DNA of 64,000 nucleotides from Adineta vaga (Eukaryota > Rotifera): assembly GCA_021613535.1 (NCBI GenBank), contig CP075497.1, forward strand, positions 8,060,001 through 8,124,000, given 5' to 3'. The notes beneath the pieces were generated by a model. It worked only from the letters and a program-made list of their open reading frames with translations. It ran no database searches and was not told the origin of the DNA. The translations under genes and the position numbers were made by a program. Shown here in pieces: positions 11,633-25,088 of this stretch; position 1 is the stretch's first letter; each line of letters opens with the position of its first letter.

Positions 11633-14347
11633 TTGGGTACGTTGGCAACCACGCAACCCACTTACGTTTTGTACACGTCAATTGTTCTTTACGTCTTTAG
11701 GCGTTTTTATTACTCATACACTATCGAATACATTTCATTTACTTTTCTAGATAATGCAACAATCATCAACAACAACAACAACGATGAAGTTCGTTATAAT
11801 AAAAACTTTTTTGTTGAATCTATTCAAGAGATTTTCTTTAGAACTATCCAAGTTAAAGAAGTACCATTACCGGAAAGAAGACGAAGAAAATTTACATTAT
11901 GTTCGTTACCTGTACGTCTTACTTTGGAAATTTTATTAGTTCTATTAGTATTCATACCAGCAATCATTTTTCTATTAAAATGGCCTGATGCGAAAAATTT
12001 CATCCGTGGAACAGTTCTTTCGGTAAGTTTAAATTTATAATTTAATAAAAAACAACGAAAAGAATAAATGAAATGAAATAGAAAACACGTTTGGCACCGT
12101 CATCTTATGGCTTTGAAGCTTGGTTGAATCCACCCATTACAAACATACGTGCTTATCGTTTATTCGATATTACAAATTATATGGATATCATGACTAAAAG
12201 TAATAATCCTACGGTTGAATTTCAAGAAACAAAACCAATGCATTATCGGTAAGATTTTTCTTGGCATATTAATAAAACTAATCGTTATTTTAATTCATAG
12301 AACTGTTGTAAAAAAGAATAATGTAGAATGGTTAGATGATAATAAGAATATTCATTATTCCGTTGAACGTTTATTTACACGTGAAGGAGAATTTAATGAA
12401 ACAATTGTAAATCAAGAAGGAGCTTTTCTTGATATTCTTCGTGTGGTAGGTGAATGAATGAAAAAGAATTCTTTTATCAAACAGAAATATCTTTTCTAGA
12501 TGTTCCGAACCAAATTCGGTCGTGTTGCTGATCCTGTTTTTTATATTCTTGGTGGAAATAATGCTTTTAATCATTCAAAAGCTATCGATAAATTAGAAGG
12601 TTATATTTCACCAATCTTTGCAGCTATTTCCTCAAGAATGCAAGGACCAAACCGTGATAAATATGGATTTATCTACCGAGTAAATAAACTTTGCAAATTC
12701 AAAAAACAAATTGAAATTTTTAATTTTAGTATAATGGAAGTAATGGATTTAATTTTACAATTGATACTGGTATTGATCAATCAACAAAGAAAGGTCAAGT
12801 GGTTGATTTTGCATCTGAATAGTAAGAAATGATAAAAGGATAACAATGTTTCAATCGAATGAGTTTGATTTTCTTTGTAGTACACCATTTCAAACAAGAG
12901 CAAGTGAATGGAAAACAGATTTTTTTGGTTTGTATCTTTTTTTGAAAAGATAAATTTCAAGATTTCCGTTTCTTTTTCTTTGAATAGATGGTTTAACTTT
13001 TCCACCACTTGGTGATCCGCCAACTCGAAAAGTAGTCAATGTATTTCAACCAGATTTTTGTCGGTAAGAAAATGAATGATGCAAAACGAGAATTAAAAAT
13101 TCAAGAATTTTTCTTATTCAGACCAGTACAACTTCGTTATAATCGAACTGTATCAATGTTTGGTTTTAATCGAGTACATGAATATGTACTTAAATTAGTT
13201 GATTATGAAACGTGCCCACAAATGGATGAAACTTGTTTAGAAGCTGATAAACTTGATATTACCAAATGTTTATCTTGTAAGTTAAACTTTATCTTTTCCT
13301 TTGAAAATATACGGTAGTCAAATCTCTCACTTATATAAGCGTTAAATTGTTCATTTTTATGATTTGTATGACAACTAACGATTGAGATAAAACAGATTTT
13401 TCGATTTACTTTGTAACTACACGATCACAAAAATGTCTTGTCATACGTCTGCGTTCTTTCAACTAGCTTATCACATGATAGTCATGGAGATCGTATCTTT
13501 GTAATGAAAATTTTATTTTTCTTCTAGCTGAAATTCCACCTGAAACTGTATTCTTAACTAAACCACACATGTATGGTCATAATTCCTCAGCAACAAATGT
13601 TGCCTTTACACCTGATTTTGATAAACATGAATCAACTATTTATTTTGAACCACTTTCTGGCACACCAATTCAAGCTCAATTACGTATTCAATTGAATGCT
13701 AATGCTTGGATCGATCGTATCAAAGTCGAGGACGATGGTACAACAACGTAAGATTTAAAAAAGAAAAACATAATCAAAATATATATGTTTTAGTCCAACA
13801 AAAACTCGTGCTGTTCGCCGTTTTATTCCAATGATGTGGGTTGATCAAGTAATGAGAAATTTTACAATCATTTTGAATTTCTCCTTGATTATTTTAGACA
13901 ATTACCTTAAATGATGCGACATTAAATCAATTAAAACTTGTTAGTGGTATTCTTCAAAAAGGTCACAATGCACATCAATCTTTGAAATTAGTTTATATTC
14001 TTGTGGCTTTATTTTCAACTCTTGCTATCATTGCTGTCGTTGAATTATTCTTATGGCATCGACAAGTAAGAATACATGAAAATAAAAATAAAACACACAG
14101 TTCAGTTTAAATAAGAGAATATGTATTCTATCATCATCTAGGATCGTAAATTAAAATTCGAAAAAGAACAATGTTTGTTTCATTCTATTGCTTCTTAATT
14201 GACATATTCTAGTTTTTGTTTGATTAAATTAATTGATTTCATTTCATTTTTTAGCGGAGAATGAGTCGAAGATCTTCGTACCTTTACAACGAACAGGAGA
14301 AAGCGTTGTTGAATCACACAATGACAACATCGCCAACGACAGCATAA
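11633..14347 (+). CDS. CD36/LIMP-2/SR-B family class B scavenger receptor
   Basis: Two-pass membrane glycoprotein of the CD36 family (lipid or lipoprotein receptor, or lysosomal LIMP-2-like). More than ten exons with 45-70 bp introns, plus one of about 210 bp near 13277-13527. The N-terminal TM (LTLEILLVLLVFIPAIIFLL) follows a basic RRRR stretch. The ectodomain shows the family's PSSYGFEAWLNPP, YRLFDITNYMD and FQETKPMHYR, the Cys-rich CPQMDETCLEADKLDITKC segment, and many N-glycosylation sites. The second TM is LVYILVALFSTLAIIAVVEL. The tail ends SPTTA at 14347 and includes a dileucine after acidic residues (EQEKALL), the kind of signal LIMP-2 uses for lysosomal sorting. An alternative last exon lies at 14142-14198. 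The N-terminus is uncertain: 11633 is the only in-frame Met, and an upstream exon is likely. Confidence 0.88.
14142..14198 (+). other. Candidate alternative last exon of the scavenger-receptor gene
   Basis: Follows a CTAG acceptor and reads in frame after the TM2 exon (which ends at 14065, LWHRQ), giving DRKLKFEKEQCLFHSIAS and a stop. It competes with the last exon at 14255-14347, also in frame from the same donor. The two would give different cytoplasmic tails. Visible from splice sites and frames only. Confidence 0.45.
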
Positions 14348-15966
14348 ATACCAAAGAACTTGTTTGAAAATCATCTTTGTGATATCTATTTGAACACTTA
14401 TTTATTTACACAAACATCGTTTTTTTTCTCTTCTATTATTATTCATTGTTATTCAACTCTTTCTTTTTTTCTTTTGTTTATCCTTGCATTTGAAGTCGAT
14501 TTGAGATTCTCTCAGGACAAATGAGAAGTAAAAACGAGTTCTTTCAGTGTTTTAGTTCCAGGTATATTCTCTCTCTCTCTTTCTTTCTTTCGGACTGATA
14601 AGATCTGTTTTTTTTCCTCTTTTTTTTCCATTCCATAAGGTTTATTTATGTTAACTTCTCATTGAGAGGATTGAGTGAGGGAATAGTCATTTTCAGTTAT
14701 GTATTTCATTTGCATTGGGTTGCTTTTTTTCCGTTTTTTTAAAATATATATATGAATCTCTATGAATTAAAATCTTTGATGAATTCCAATCGATCGATAT
14801 GAATGAAATTTAACTGAAAGATACATGATTCTAAAAATTGAGTAGCGTACCAAGAAATGTTAATAATATCAAAAAGTTCAATCAATGATAGATATTGATT
14901 CTCGCAAGAGGGCCGAAAACCTGGCAACTGAATATGTATTTAAAAATCGTTCAGTTTACAGGTGATGAGCCTATTTCTCGAAAATCACTTCATCGAAACT
15001 AATTGATTTGTATGATTTTAAATTGATATTAATGTCGACTAGTGGCTAATGTCGTGCAGATACGCAAATGCTTGCTTTATTTCGATTAAAACTAATCATC
15101 AGCAAACAAATGTGAACCTGTTCGACGAATAACCATGTTCATTCCAACTGATATTCTTCTACGAAAATAGATCCTTATATACTAGTTGTACTATCTTCCT
15201 GTCAAATCATTTTCCACCAATAGAATATTGAAAATGTTTATCTCTCTCATTTCGATTCGTTAAATATGCTAAGATAAATCAAGACAAGTTCATTATTTAT
15301 TCAAGAAAAGTGACTAATCGTTTTTAAAAAATGTTCATATTGCTTGACAATTTGTTTATTATTGAAAAATGATTCTTCGATGTTAACAAACCGTATCAAT
15401 CTTTGTTTCTCTTCCTCATTCTTGTACGTGACTGATAGAATGAAGTTGAGAAAATAAATTCGAGTGAATAAAGAAAGAGAAGAATCATGCTAATCAATGT
15501 CTGATGCATTGATGATGGAAGATACATCATTCATTTAATCTATTGAGAAATACAAACATGTATTGTTTTTTTTTGTACGAAAAATATTGAATAAAACCAT
15601 TGAAATGTAATTCAGTTGATTGTTCCGATAACTCACTACGTACATATTCAATGAATAGAATCATTTCTGCTATTACATGTCATGACAATGATTGATGATA
15701 TCAATTAGTTTGTTAAAGAAGTTTCTTTCATAACATAATATCAATTGATATGTGTCTGTAGGATATACTGTCACTAGTCTATTAGAGATGATGTATGAGA
15801 AGAAGAAATAAAGAAATGATTCGTATCAATTATCTTAAAGTGAATCAGTTGTTGATTTCTCTGTTCAACTAGTTCTTCTTAGATATTATTACATATTTTT
15901 ATTGAGAAGTGTGAAGAAAAATATTTATACAACACATTAGTAAAAGATGGTTTTTTTTGTGTACAA
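14348..15966. other. Convergent intergenic region, no gene recognised
   Basis: About 1.6 kb of AT-rich DNA between two convergent genes, probably holding both 3' UTRs. A CT/TTTC-rich tract sits near 14568-14632. No open frame above about 60 codons, no repeat family and no RNA gene was recognised. Confidence 0.4.
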
Positions 15967-17349
15967 TCAATATGAAACCGATTCATTCAAGTTCATATCT
16001 GATTGAAAGAGATATTTTCGAAATTTAAGAATAACACGTACAGGTTCATTTGATGATTCATTCACGTCTTTCATAATTAAGTCTCGTGTTTCATTTGAAA
16101 GTCCATCTAAACAATAAGATTAATATATTCTAATATGAAACTTTGATTTTATTGTTCATTACATACTTGGTATGCAAATTTTAAATTTTCCAACTGGACA
16201 ACCTTTCGCAGTTTCGATATAACCTTGTTCTCCAGTACTTAATTGTACATTGAAATTATCAAATATTTCAATATTAGTATCTTGTTTAAATAAATCACGT
16301 GCAAGTAATGTATTTGCATCGAGAATACGATCAATAAAACCGAATTTTTCTACAAGTAATTCAACAATTGATTGTTGTTGTTCTTTATTTTTCGTATTTT
16401 TTTCTTCTGCTTTTTCAGCACGTATTTTTGCCATTGTGTATAATGATAGATAGCTATCTCGTTCTAATAAAGTTTTTTCTAATCGTTCTTGCATCTATTG
16501 AAAACGAATTCAATAAATTCTAGGATAATCGCATGAAAAGAATTTTTACTTCAAGTAATTCTTGATTTGTATCAAGATTTTTCATTTGTTCACGTAATTG
16601 ATCATTATTTTTCTTCAAAATTAAATATGTTGAACGAAATAATTCAATTGTTTCAGCATATTTCTCAAACGATTTATCATTGGTAAAGTAACGTTTCTAA
16701 AGCAATAAAAAAATAGTGCCTATGTAATATAAGATATATCGAAAGATTGTATTTTACATTCATTTCATCAAAAAATGCATCGCTAGTCATTTGTTGTCCA
16801 TCTTTGAAGAGAGTTGATGGTGCCAATGTATGAGGCACTTGTGCTATATATATATATATATATAAAACGGATAGTTTTCATTATCGATGCAAGAATTTAT
16901 TTGTACTTAATAATAATTGATTTTGCGAAAGAATCGATTGCATACGTTGTTTAAAATCATTGGTCATTTCATCAACTGTCGATGTTATTTGTTGTTCAAC
17001 ATTACGTAAACGTTCAATGTTCGCCATTTCACTCAAAGCATATGCCTAGAAGATACATCAACGAAGAGAAGAGAGTTGAATAGACGAAGTACCTCCATTC
17101 GATCGTTGGACAAACGTAATTTTTGATCCCATAGTTGAAGAATACTTGTATTTTTTTCATTAATTAAAACTTGTTTACGTTTAATAGATAAGGGTGTCGA
17201 AGGATCATTGTTTTCCTACGAAAGAAAAGTTGCTATGCTATAAAAATGATAATTGATATTAAACATACTTTAGCGCTAAGTGAACTAATAGTTGGATGTG
17301 GAGATGATGCTAATATTACATCCGATTTTGATTGATGGATAGGCTGCAT
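15967..17349 (-). CDS. Uncharacterised coiled-coil protein
   Basis: Six or so short-intron exons give a protein of about 350 aa beginning MQPIHQSKSDVILASSPHP and ending MNLNESVSY. The first 40 residues are Ser/Pro-rich and probably disordered. Residues about 45-230 are heptad-rich, with charged stretches such as LEKTLLERDSYLSLY and AEKAEEKNTKNKEQQQS, consistent with a long coiled coil. The C-terminal 90 residues (FDNFNVQLSTGEQGYIETAK onward) look globular with beta potential. Exon joins are in frame, for example IP/NGLSNETRDL across the 16168-16110 intron. I do not recognise a family. The head-rod-tail layout resembles cytoskeletal or centrosomal proteins, but I see no intermediate-filament signature motif. 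Confidence 0.7.
16845..16863. repeat. (TA)n microsatellite in an intron of the coiled-coil gene
   Basis: A pure TA run inside an intron. Similar TA runs occur near 45642-45680 and 53628-53646. These are simple-sequence repeats with no other structure. Confidence 0.8.
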
Positions 17350-18351
17350 TTTCACGTTTTATGACAATGATATAGTAGTGAAAAACTTACTATAGTTAAG
17401 TTTTATTAACAAAAGACAATGTGTCATTGTGTCTTTGTGAAATACAATTAAATATCATATGCATCTGTTATATTGTATTACTTTGAAATCTTAGTTTCGA
17501 TGAAAATTCAAAAGAAAAGTTTGAAAATATTGAGATAAATCTAAATGCATAAATGTGTTAATTTCAAATGATCTCTTTGCAATCATTTGAATCTATCAAA
17601 TACTATAGGATAGAAGTCATCATTTTTGGCTTTAAAAAAATAAAAATAAAATCATTCAAGTTTAAATTTCATTTGAACTTTAGTAATAGATTGATAAATA
17701 TTGATATATCATTGTATAGAATATGATGAACTTATTGAAGGAGAGCAGGTATAATCAATAACATTGAACAACGAATATTTGTGATCATTTTCTATGATCT
17801 GTGAGAGAATGCTTAAAACTTTTCTCTAACGTCTCTGAATAGATTGTGATAAAAACGATAGCATTTCAGATAATGAAGATAGTTTTGTAGGATATTTTTG
17901 TTGAATGATTAAATAGATAATGTCGCTTTATCAAAGAAGATTTTTCGCAGAGAAAAAGTAGTCGTTTGACTTGACTTGACTCGACTCTGTTCTTGAATTC
18001 ATTGACAGATGTCATTGATTTATTGATTAAGAATATAAATCTACTACTGACATCTATGTGATAATAAAATAAAAACGAAATGTATTTCTGTATCGAAAAG
18101 AAAAAGAAAAAAAATAATTTTATCATTGTTTTCAAATGAAATTTTTTTGAAATGCTTCAATAATTTATCATCAATACAGAAGATTTTATTTATTTCCTGT
18201 CCTATCACATTGATATTTACTATTATTTTTGCTTGCCTCTTCCTGTCCTATGTGTTCTGTTCTTTTGGAGATTCTCAAGTGATAATCGATGTCAAATATT
18301 TTCTTTATATATACTTTCTAGATTAAATCCATTAAAAGAACTAATAGAATA
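17350..18351. promoter_or_regulatory. Divergent intergenic region upstream of RBM15-like gene
   Basis: About 1 kb of AT-rich DNA between divergent starts. An acceptor-like TACTTTCTAG lies about 30 nt upstream of the RBM15-like start, suggesting a trans-splice site or 5' UTR intron. The open frames 17866-18135 (-) and 18126-18326 (+) lack homology. Confidence 0.35.
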
Positions 18352-21300
18352 ATGATTAGTCCACTTCCTTCTTCATATAGAAATAATAGTTCTCGTCGAT
18401 TACGTTCTTCACGTTCACCACCTGGTGCTATTTCTCTTTCAAAACGATCGAAACCATCCAATTCACCTGATTTTTATGATGATCAACGTCATAAACAAGT
18501 TGATCCATATGATTATACATCGATTTGTGTCAAACAGATTAATCCAAAGATATCGGATTCAAGTGATTAATTGAACTAAAAGAAGTTGTACGATTTTACA
18601 TGTTTTTATTTGATATAGGAGTTCGAGAACTATGTGATAAGAAATTTTCGAAATATGGTCTACATTCAGTAAAGATTTTTCGTAAATCAAATGAACGTAT
18701 AGCATTTATTAATTTTACCAATGGTAAAGACGCACGAAGAGCTCGACAAGCTGAAACAGATCTTATATGGGATGGAATGGAAATTTTTCTAGAACCGTAA
18801 GTTTGCTCATATGTTAATTTCTGTTTGTTGGCATTTGTTCTATGTAAATATAGAGTTTTTTATCGGAAATCTATTCCAGCCAATCGACCAATTAGTCCTG
18901 GATTGCTTCATCAACGTTTTGTAGCTGATCACCGTTCTAGTCGTCGACCACCAGCACGACACTCTCCATCACCTCCAATAAATTATCAAAATCATTTCTA
19001 TCATCCATTACCATCACAATATCAACATCCTATGTCTCCACCACCATTTCCTCATTCTCGTTCTCGTGCTTCTCGATCATCACATCGAAATTATTCACCA
19101 TATATACCATTACCACCTGATCTAATGAACTATAATGAAAAGAAATCAAATCGTTTACAACGACGTCCATCTCCATCATCTGATCGTCGTCGTCATCATC
19201 AAAAACAAACCTCTCGACAACAACGAAGTCGAAGTCCGACAAATCGTCGATCACCATCTCATCGAGTTAATTTAGAACATGAACCTGTAATTCAACAAGA
19301 ACCATCACGCACTTTATTTATTGAAAATCTTGAACGAAATATCACTGAATCAGTTTTAGAACAAATCTTTAGTCGATATGGATTAATCGAAGATAGTAAG
19401 AAAAAGAAACCAATATTTTCTACACTAAAACTTCATTTTATCTAGTTCGTGTAAAAAATCCATCATCATCATCATCAAAACGTGCTTCAGCTATAATTAA
19501 ATTTGAAAATATGGAAACGGCTTATCGTGCTCGTCAAGCAATGGATGGTCAATCTATTGGAGAAACTATATGCAAGATTGGCTATGGTATGTATATAATC
19601 ATATTTCTTACTTTCTTTTTCCTCATTACTAATAGCTCTTAAACCTCGTTCGCTTGCATTGTATTCCAATATCTTTTATTAAGAATATGCTTGATTACTT
19701 ACTACCGCTTTCTCATTCCTATTTATCTCATATCTATTTTCACATGCACCCATCTTCTCATTTTAGAAATTTTGTAAAAAGAAAATTATATTGAGCCTGT
19801 TTAATATTAATTGGAGTATTATATCATGATAATATAGTTGCATCTGAGAGAATTGATACATATAACATAAATCCATGTAGACAAAAAAGAACAAATCTGA
19901 GTACATACACATCATCAAACGATTATAAATGACTGTGTCATTTACAAATTATTATTCATAGATATATACAGATACTTGACAAATGAAATTTCAGCATAAA
20001 TAATAAATACATATGTCAAGCGGAGTAGAGATGGTGTTTTGGTTATCATATTTTTATTATCTTATTTGATATGTTACTATATAATATGGTTTACTCATTT
20101 ACCTACATATAAATGTATATAAATCCAAGTTGGTTTTGTCGATATGAATCGATGTCACTATCATTCGTCCTTTTCGACAACTCTGTTTCTTTAATTCTTC
20201 CGTGCTTCTATCTATCTATATTTTGGACACGATATTCTTTCATTTTATAGAAAGATAATAATGATGGGTTGATTAATTGGTGAAAGACATTGCTCTATCC
20301 GTTCTACATCGAAATCTGGCTTATATCTTTCATTCGACGTCTATAAGATAATAGAAATATTCTTTTTTCTCTCTCGAACAATATCCAAAAAATATCGTTG
20401 GTCATTCATATTATCATTGTTGAGACAATTATCCTTTCTTTCTCTTGATCTATGTATAAAAATATCATGGTTTATATGAACATAACAGCGTTTGATGAAA
20501 TCTATGCCATTTGAATAATGTATATATTTTTCAGGCAGAACTGGACCAAGTAGACATTTATGGATTGGAAACATATCTAAAAATATGCGACGACGTGATC
20601 TTGAACATATATTTTCACGATATGGACCTATTGAAAAATTTCGATGTTCATTTGGTAGTTCATCGGCAATAATTACCTATGTCGATATTGAAGATGCAAT
20701 AAAAGCTCGAACAAAACTTAATGGTGCTTTACAAGTAACTGGTGGACAAGTTACTTCTAAACAATCTGATTCAATGACATTATCATCCGAAGGTACGAAA
20801 AAAAAAATATTGATAAAAATCAATCAAATCTATTACGATAATTTTTATTTTATTTTCTAGGATTTCATATTGATTATTATGATCGTTCGACAATTGTTCG
20901 TCGTTTTATCAATCGATTAGTTCAAAGTATTCCCAATCGACGTGAATCAAGATCATCATCAAAATCATCATCTCATAAAAGTTCATCTGAATCACGAGCA
21001 TCAACTCGTTCACGTTCTCCATCGAATCATCCAGATACAACAGAACAAAATAATGATACAAATGCAATTGAAAATGTTAAAACTGAAACACATTCACGTT
21101 CGCCAACACCACCGATTGCAAATACAATTAAACAACGACGATCAACAGATCGGAGTGAAACTCCTTCCTTAACAGGTTTATCTCCTGTTGCTGGACGAAC
21201 TTTTCATGGTCCATTAGGTTCTTATCTATCAACAAATGACACTACAAATATAAATAATGTCAATGCATTGATGGTTCTTTGTGAACAATTAAATTCTTCA

Positions 21301-22472
21301 GCAACACAAAATAATACAGCTTTATCAACTGTTTATCCTGTTCAATTTGTATTAAAATCTCATGCATATGATGCACGGATGCATTTTCTTGCTGGAAGTC
21401 CAACATTAGCTAGTCTTCTACTCGGTATTTATTTATTTCAATCATGATTATGAATAGAATATTTTTGATTTTATTTAGGTCAACCAGGTGATCTTGTTGC
21501 AGCAAAGACTGAATTACGAATCACACAACGACTTCGACTTGAACAACATAGATCAGATGATTTAGAAAAGAAACTTCGTGCCAATGTCATTGCTGCTCTA
21601 AGTACAGTGGGAAATGATTCAAATTCTAACTCAACTAATCATTTATCTAATGATTTAACAACCATAAGTAGTCGAAAACAACAGATACTTCCAAATCAAA
21701 CGAAATTTTCGATACTTATTGCTACACCAAAGATCCATAATCCTAATGAAATAACAAAACCAGATCAAGAAGATACAACAAATGGTCATATAAAAAATGA
21801 GAGTGCTTCACCTCCACCACCACCACCACCGTCCGATACAAATGATGAACATATAAAAATCAAAGAAGAAACCATCGATAAAACTGCTGCTGCTGATGAA
21901 GATGAAGCTATACTTTCTCGTTTAATCTCTTATTTAGTTGAGTAAGTTCAAACAAACAACTATCTTTTACATCTTTTCCAGTTTTTTTTAATAATTATTT
22001 AATAGTCAGTAGATTTCTAGAACATCTCTCTCTCTGGTAATTATGTATCTACTTCCGTGCATGTTTATCTCTAAGATATCTGCTTGTCGATGATTCAACT
22101 ATAATCATTCGAAATAGACTGATCGGAAGTCATTATGATAACTATTGAGAATTACAAAGTCACATTTGATATTATTATTTCCATTCTATTCTTTCTATTT
22201 GATTAATAAATTTCTTTTCATCCATTTCTAGAAAAGAAGCGGCTGGTGTCATTTCAATTCCGTTTTATCCAACATATCATCAGGATTACAATCATACATC
22301 TCGACAAGAAACAGCTGTATTACATATCTTTCCTCCATGTCAATTTAGTAAAAAAGTTTTAAAACTAATCTGTCCATCGATAACATTCATCGATGAATCA
22401 CATCCATCATTACATTCCAATGGCAAAGTTCTTGACGAACATTTAATGGTCGTTATTATCCACAGTGAATAA
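18352..22472 (+). CDS. RBM15: RBM15/Spen-family RNA-binding protein (three RRMs plus SPOC domain)
   Basis: Nuclear RNA-binding adaptor. In animals RBM15 recruits the m6A methyltransferase (writer) complex and Spen proteins recruit repressors. RRM1 spans 18500-18850 (YTSICVKQINPK, then RIAFINFTNGKDARRARQAE and WDGMEIFLEPV). A long Arg/Ser/Pro/His-rich linker follows. RRM2 is at about 19300-19586 (RTLFIENLERNITE), RRM3 at about 20535-20780 (RHLWIGNISKNMRRRDLE), and then come two further disordered tracts. The C-terminal SPOC domain starts near 21190 (AGRTFHGPLGSYLS) and ends FPPCQFSKKVLKLI...LDEHLMVVIIHSE-stop, the expected SPOC end. RRM order, linker and SPOC fit RBM15 better than the much larger SPEN. 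RRM2 and RRM3 are separated by a 948-bp intron (19587-20534), far larger than its neighbours. A Pro run and acidic stretch precede the last exon. Confidence 0.9.
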
Positions 22473-22799
22473 TCGAATACACTTTCAGATGTTTAATAAA
22501 TCTCCTTTTCTTATCTCTTCATCGTACTTTTAACTGATATTTACGTAGATCAACTAATACTGTGATTATTACAACCAAATATTCTTTCATTTTAGTGATT
22601 TAACATTGTAGCGTGCATTTTTTTTGTACATTTTTCGTTAGGGTTTTTTTCTTTTTCTCGTACTTTTTTCATTTCGACCTACACAAACAAGTAATTTGTG
22701 TAATCAATCTCTCTCTTTTTGTTTTCTTATTTTTGCTTTTTCAATGAAACAATGTTGACGTTCTCAAATAAATCTTACTCTTGTTAATTTTCTTTTCAG
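22473..22799. other. Short same-strand spacer between RBM15-like and RhoGAP genes
   Basis: 327 bp of T-rich DNA. It ends in a pyrimidine tract and CAG immediately before the next ATG at 22800, which looks like a 3' splice acceptor without an obvious local donor. Confidence 0.45.
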
Positions 22800-25088
22800 A
22801 TGACCGATACCGATATATTAACCGATTTGGAAACATTCAATGATGCAATGGTACATTTCAAAGAAGCAGTGGATGGAAAAGGTAAAGATTTATTTTATCG
22901 AAAAATGAATCTAAATCTCATCTTTCAAATAGATCTAGAACGTATGCCTATAATTTTTAATCAATTATTAACTATTCTCAAACATATCATTGAAACTTAT
23001 CGATTAGTTGATTCGATCGATGTTTTGGAATATGCGACTAAACTAATACATCTTTTACAAGGTAAGAAATGAAGATATGAAACAAATCGTCAAAGTAAAT
23101 ATTCTATTACAGAAGTTCATTCATCTGAAAATACAAATTATGATTCTGAACCATTCTCACAAGCAATTGATCAATTAGCGTTATGTTTAAGTGCAAGGTA
23201 AGTTGATGACTTTGAATAAAAACACGAAATTATCTTCTCTCTTTGTAGAATTACAAATCGTTTTATTCTTCCATCATCAATCAATTCAGAAGCGAATGAT
23301 ACGAATGATAAAACGAATAATACGAATACATCAAATCGAGAAAGTGATGTTACATTTGATATTTTAATGAAACGTAATGATGGCGTTGATATTGCTCATG
23401 AACATGCAAAATATTTATCAAAATATATGTTTTCATTGGTACATTATGTTCAAGAACGATCCGTTGAAGAAACTAATCATGTTGATCGAACATCGAAAAT
23501 ACTTAATAATTGTTCATTATCATCATTTTTAACTACATATCGATATTTACCTGGAATAGAATTGATGATTAAACAATTAAAGAAAGATACTGAACATTAT
23601 TCAAGAATGCAATCAACATGGATGGTTTTACAAACACATGAATTTGTTGGAGTAAGAAATAACGAAAAACAATCATTCAATGAAATAAATCCTCATTTCT
23701 TCTTTCTCTTTTTTTTTAGAAACTCGATTCTTGGAGAACATATCATGATAGTGTGAGAAAAACAGTTAAAATTCAATGGGATAAATGTTTCAAAAGATAT
23801 GTAAGTCATTCCATTGACATTATTTTCTCAATTATAAAAATTCATTTTTCTAGCAACAAGCTATGCAAACTGTCGAAGAAGTTCGTACAAATTCCAAATC
23901 GATTATTCATCTTCCAACATCATCATCATCATCATCAACATCGTCAGATCCCCTTCATCATTCAGTTAATCTTTCGATTTCATTACCACATACTGCACTT
24001 CAACGCACAGCATCATCTCCACCAACAATTCATACAACTCCAACACCATTACCATTACCTTTAACAAACGAAACAAATTTACAATCAGCAAAGAATGATC
24101 TTGAATTAAAACAAAAAGAACTTCAATTAACTAAAACTGAAACATTAACAATACTTAATAAATTAATTCTCAATACAGAAAATGTTATTCTTGAATCATT
24201 AAATACATATTTTCGTTTAACTGATTTTCTAACAAATCCTGCATCAACATATATTCCACGTTCAACAAATGATTTAATATCAACTTATAAGACTTATATT
24301 CAATCACTTCCACCACCTTGTTCAAATCAAGATGAAAATTTATCAACAAAAGATAATTCAATTCGACGAATTCCTCTTATTATTCAACTCTGTTGTCATT
24401 GTATTGAACAACTTGAAGGACATAAAATCAAAGGTATCTATCGTTTATCAGGTGTAAAATCGAAAGTAGATTATCTCTGTCGACAATTTGTCCAAGGTGT
24501 TGAATTAAATGAAACAGATTTAATAAATAATTATTCAGCAATTGTACTTGCTAATGCTGTGAAAAAATATCTACGTGAATTACCTGTTCCATTATTATTA
24601 ATTGTTGATTTATCGGATTCATCAATTTTACTTCAAAATGAATTAATGAATATTGGAAAAGAAATTTATGTTTCAACAAGTCAAGTTTCATCACGTGTTA
24701 ATGATCGTTTAAGACAAATTCTTGAACAAAGAATATCTTATCATGCTAAACAAGCTTTAATTCATTTACTTAAACATTTACATTTAATATCATTGAGTGA
24801 ACAAGAAAATCAAATGTCTGCTACTAATTTAGGAATTGTTTTTGGACCGACACTCTTTAAATCACAACAACAGTAAGAATCACTTTCTCATTCAGTTTTA
24901 TATCTATTCTTTGTATTTTGATTTAGAACGGAAGATGATACAACACTTTCCACGTTACTTGAAGCACCTTATCAAGCAAAATTAATCGAATATTTAATCG
25001 TCAATGTCAATGTAAATTCTATGAAATTTCTCTCTATATTCTATTTTCTTTGTTTTTCTTTTAGGATCTTTTTATCTCAGACATATAG
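22800..25088 (+). CDS. Rho GTPase-activating protein of the ARHGAP29/ARHGAP45/GMIP type
   Basis: Stimulates GTP hydrolysis by Rho-family GTPases at the membrane or cytoskeleton. The N-terminus MTDTDILTDLETFNDAM and following helices match the F-BAR-containing ARHGAP29/45/GMIP group. An F-BAR-like helical region (about residues 140-290) includes QSTWMVLQTHEFVG. A Ser/Thr/Pro-rich linker and a coiled-coil segment (LELKQKELQLTKTETL) come next. The RhoGAP domain (24370-25020) has IPLIIQLCCHCIEQ, the arginine-finger loop GIYRLSG and KKYLRELPVPLLL, so the catalytic Arg is present. NLGIVFGPTLF marks the domain end. The last exon encodes DLFISDI-stop. Unlike vertebrate relatives, I see no C1 zinc finger between the F-BAR-like and RhoGAP parts. 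The start lies directly after a TTTTCAG acceptor-like site. Confidence 0.88.
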
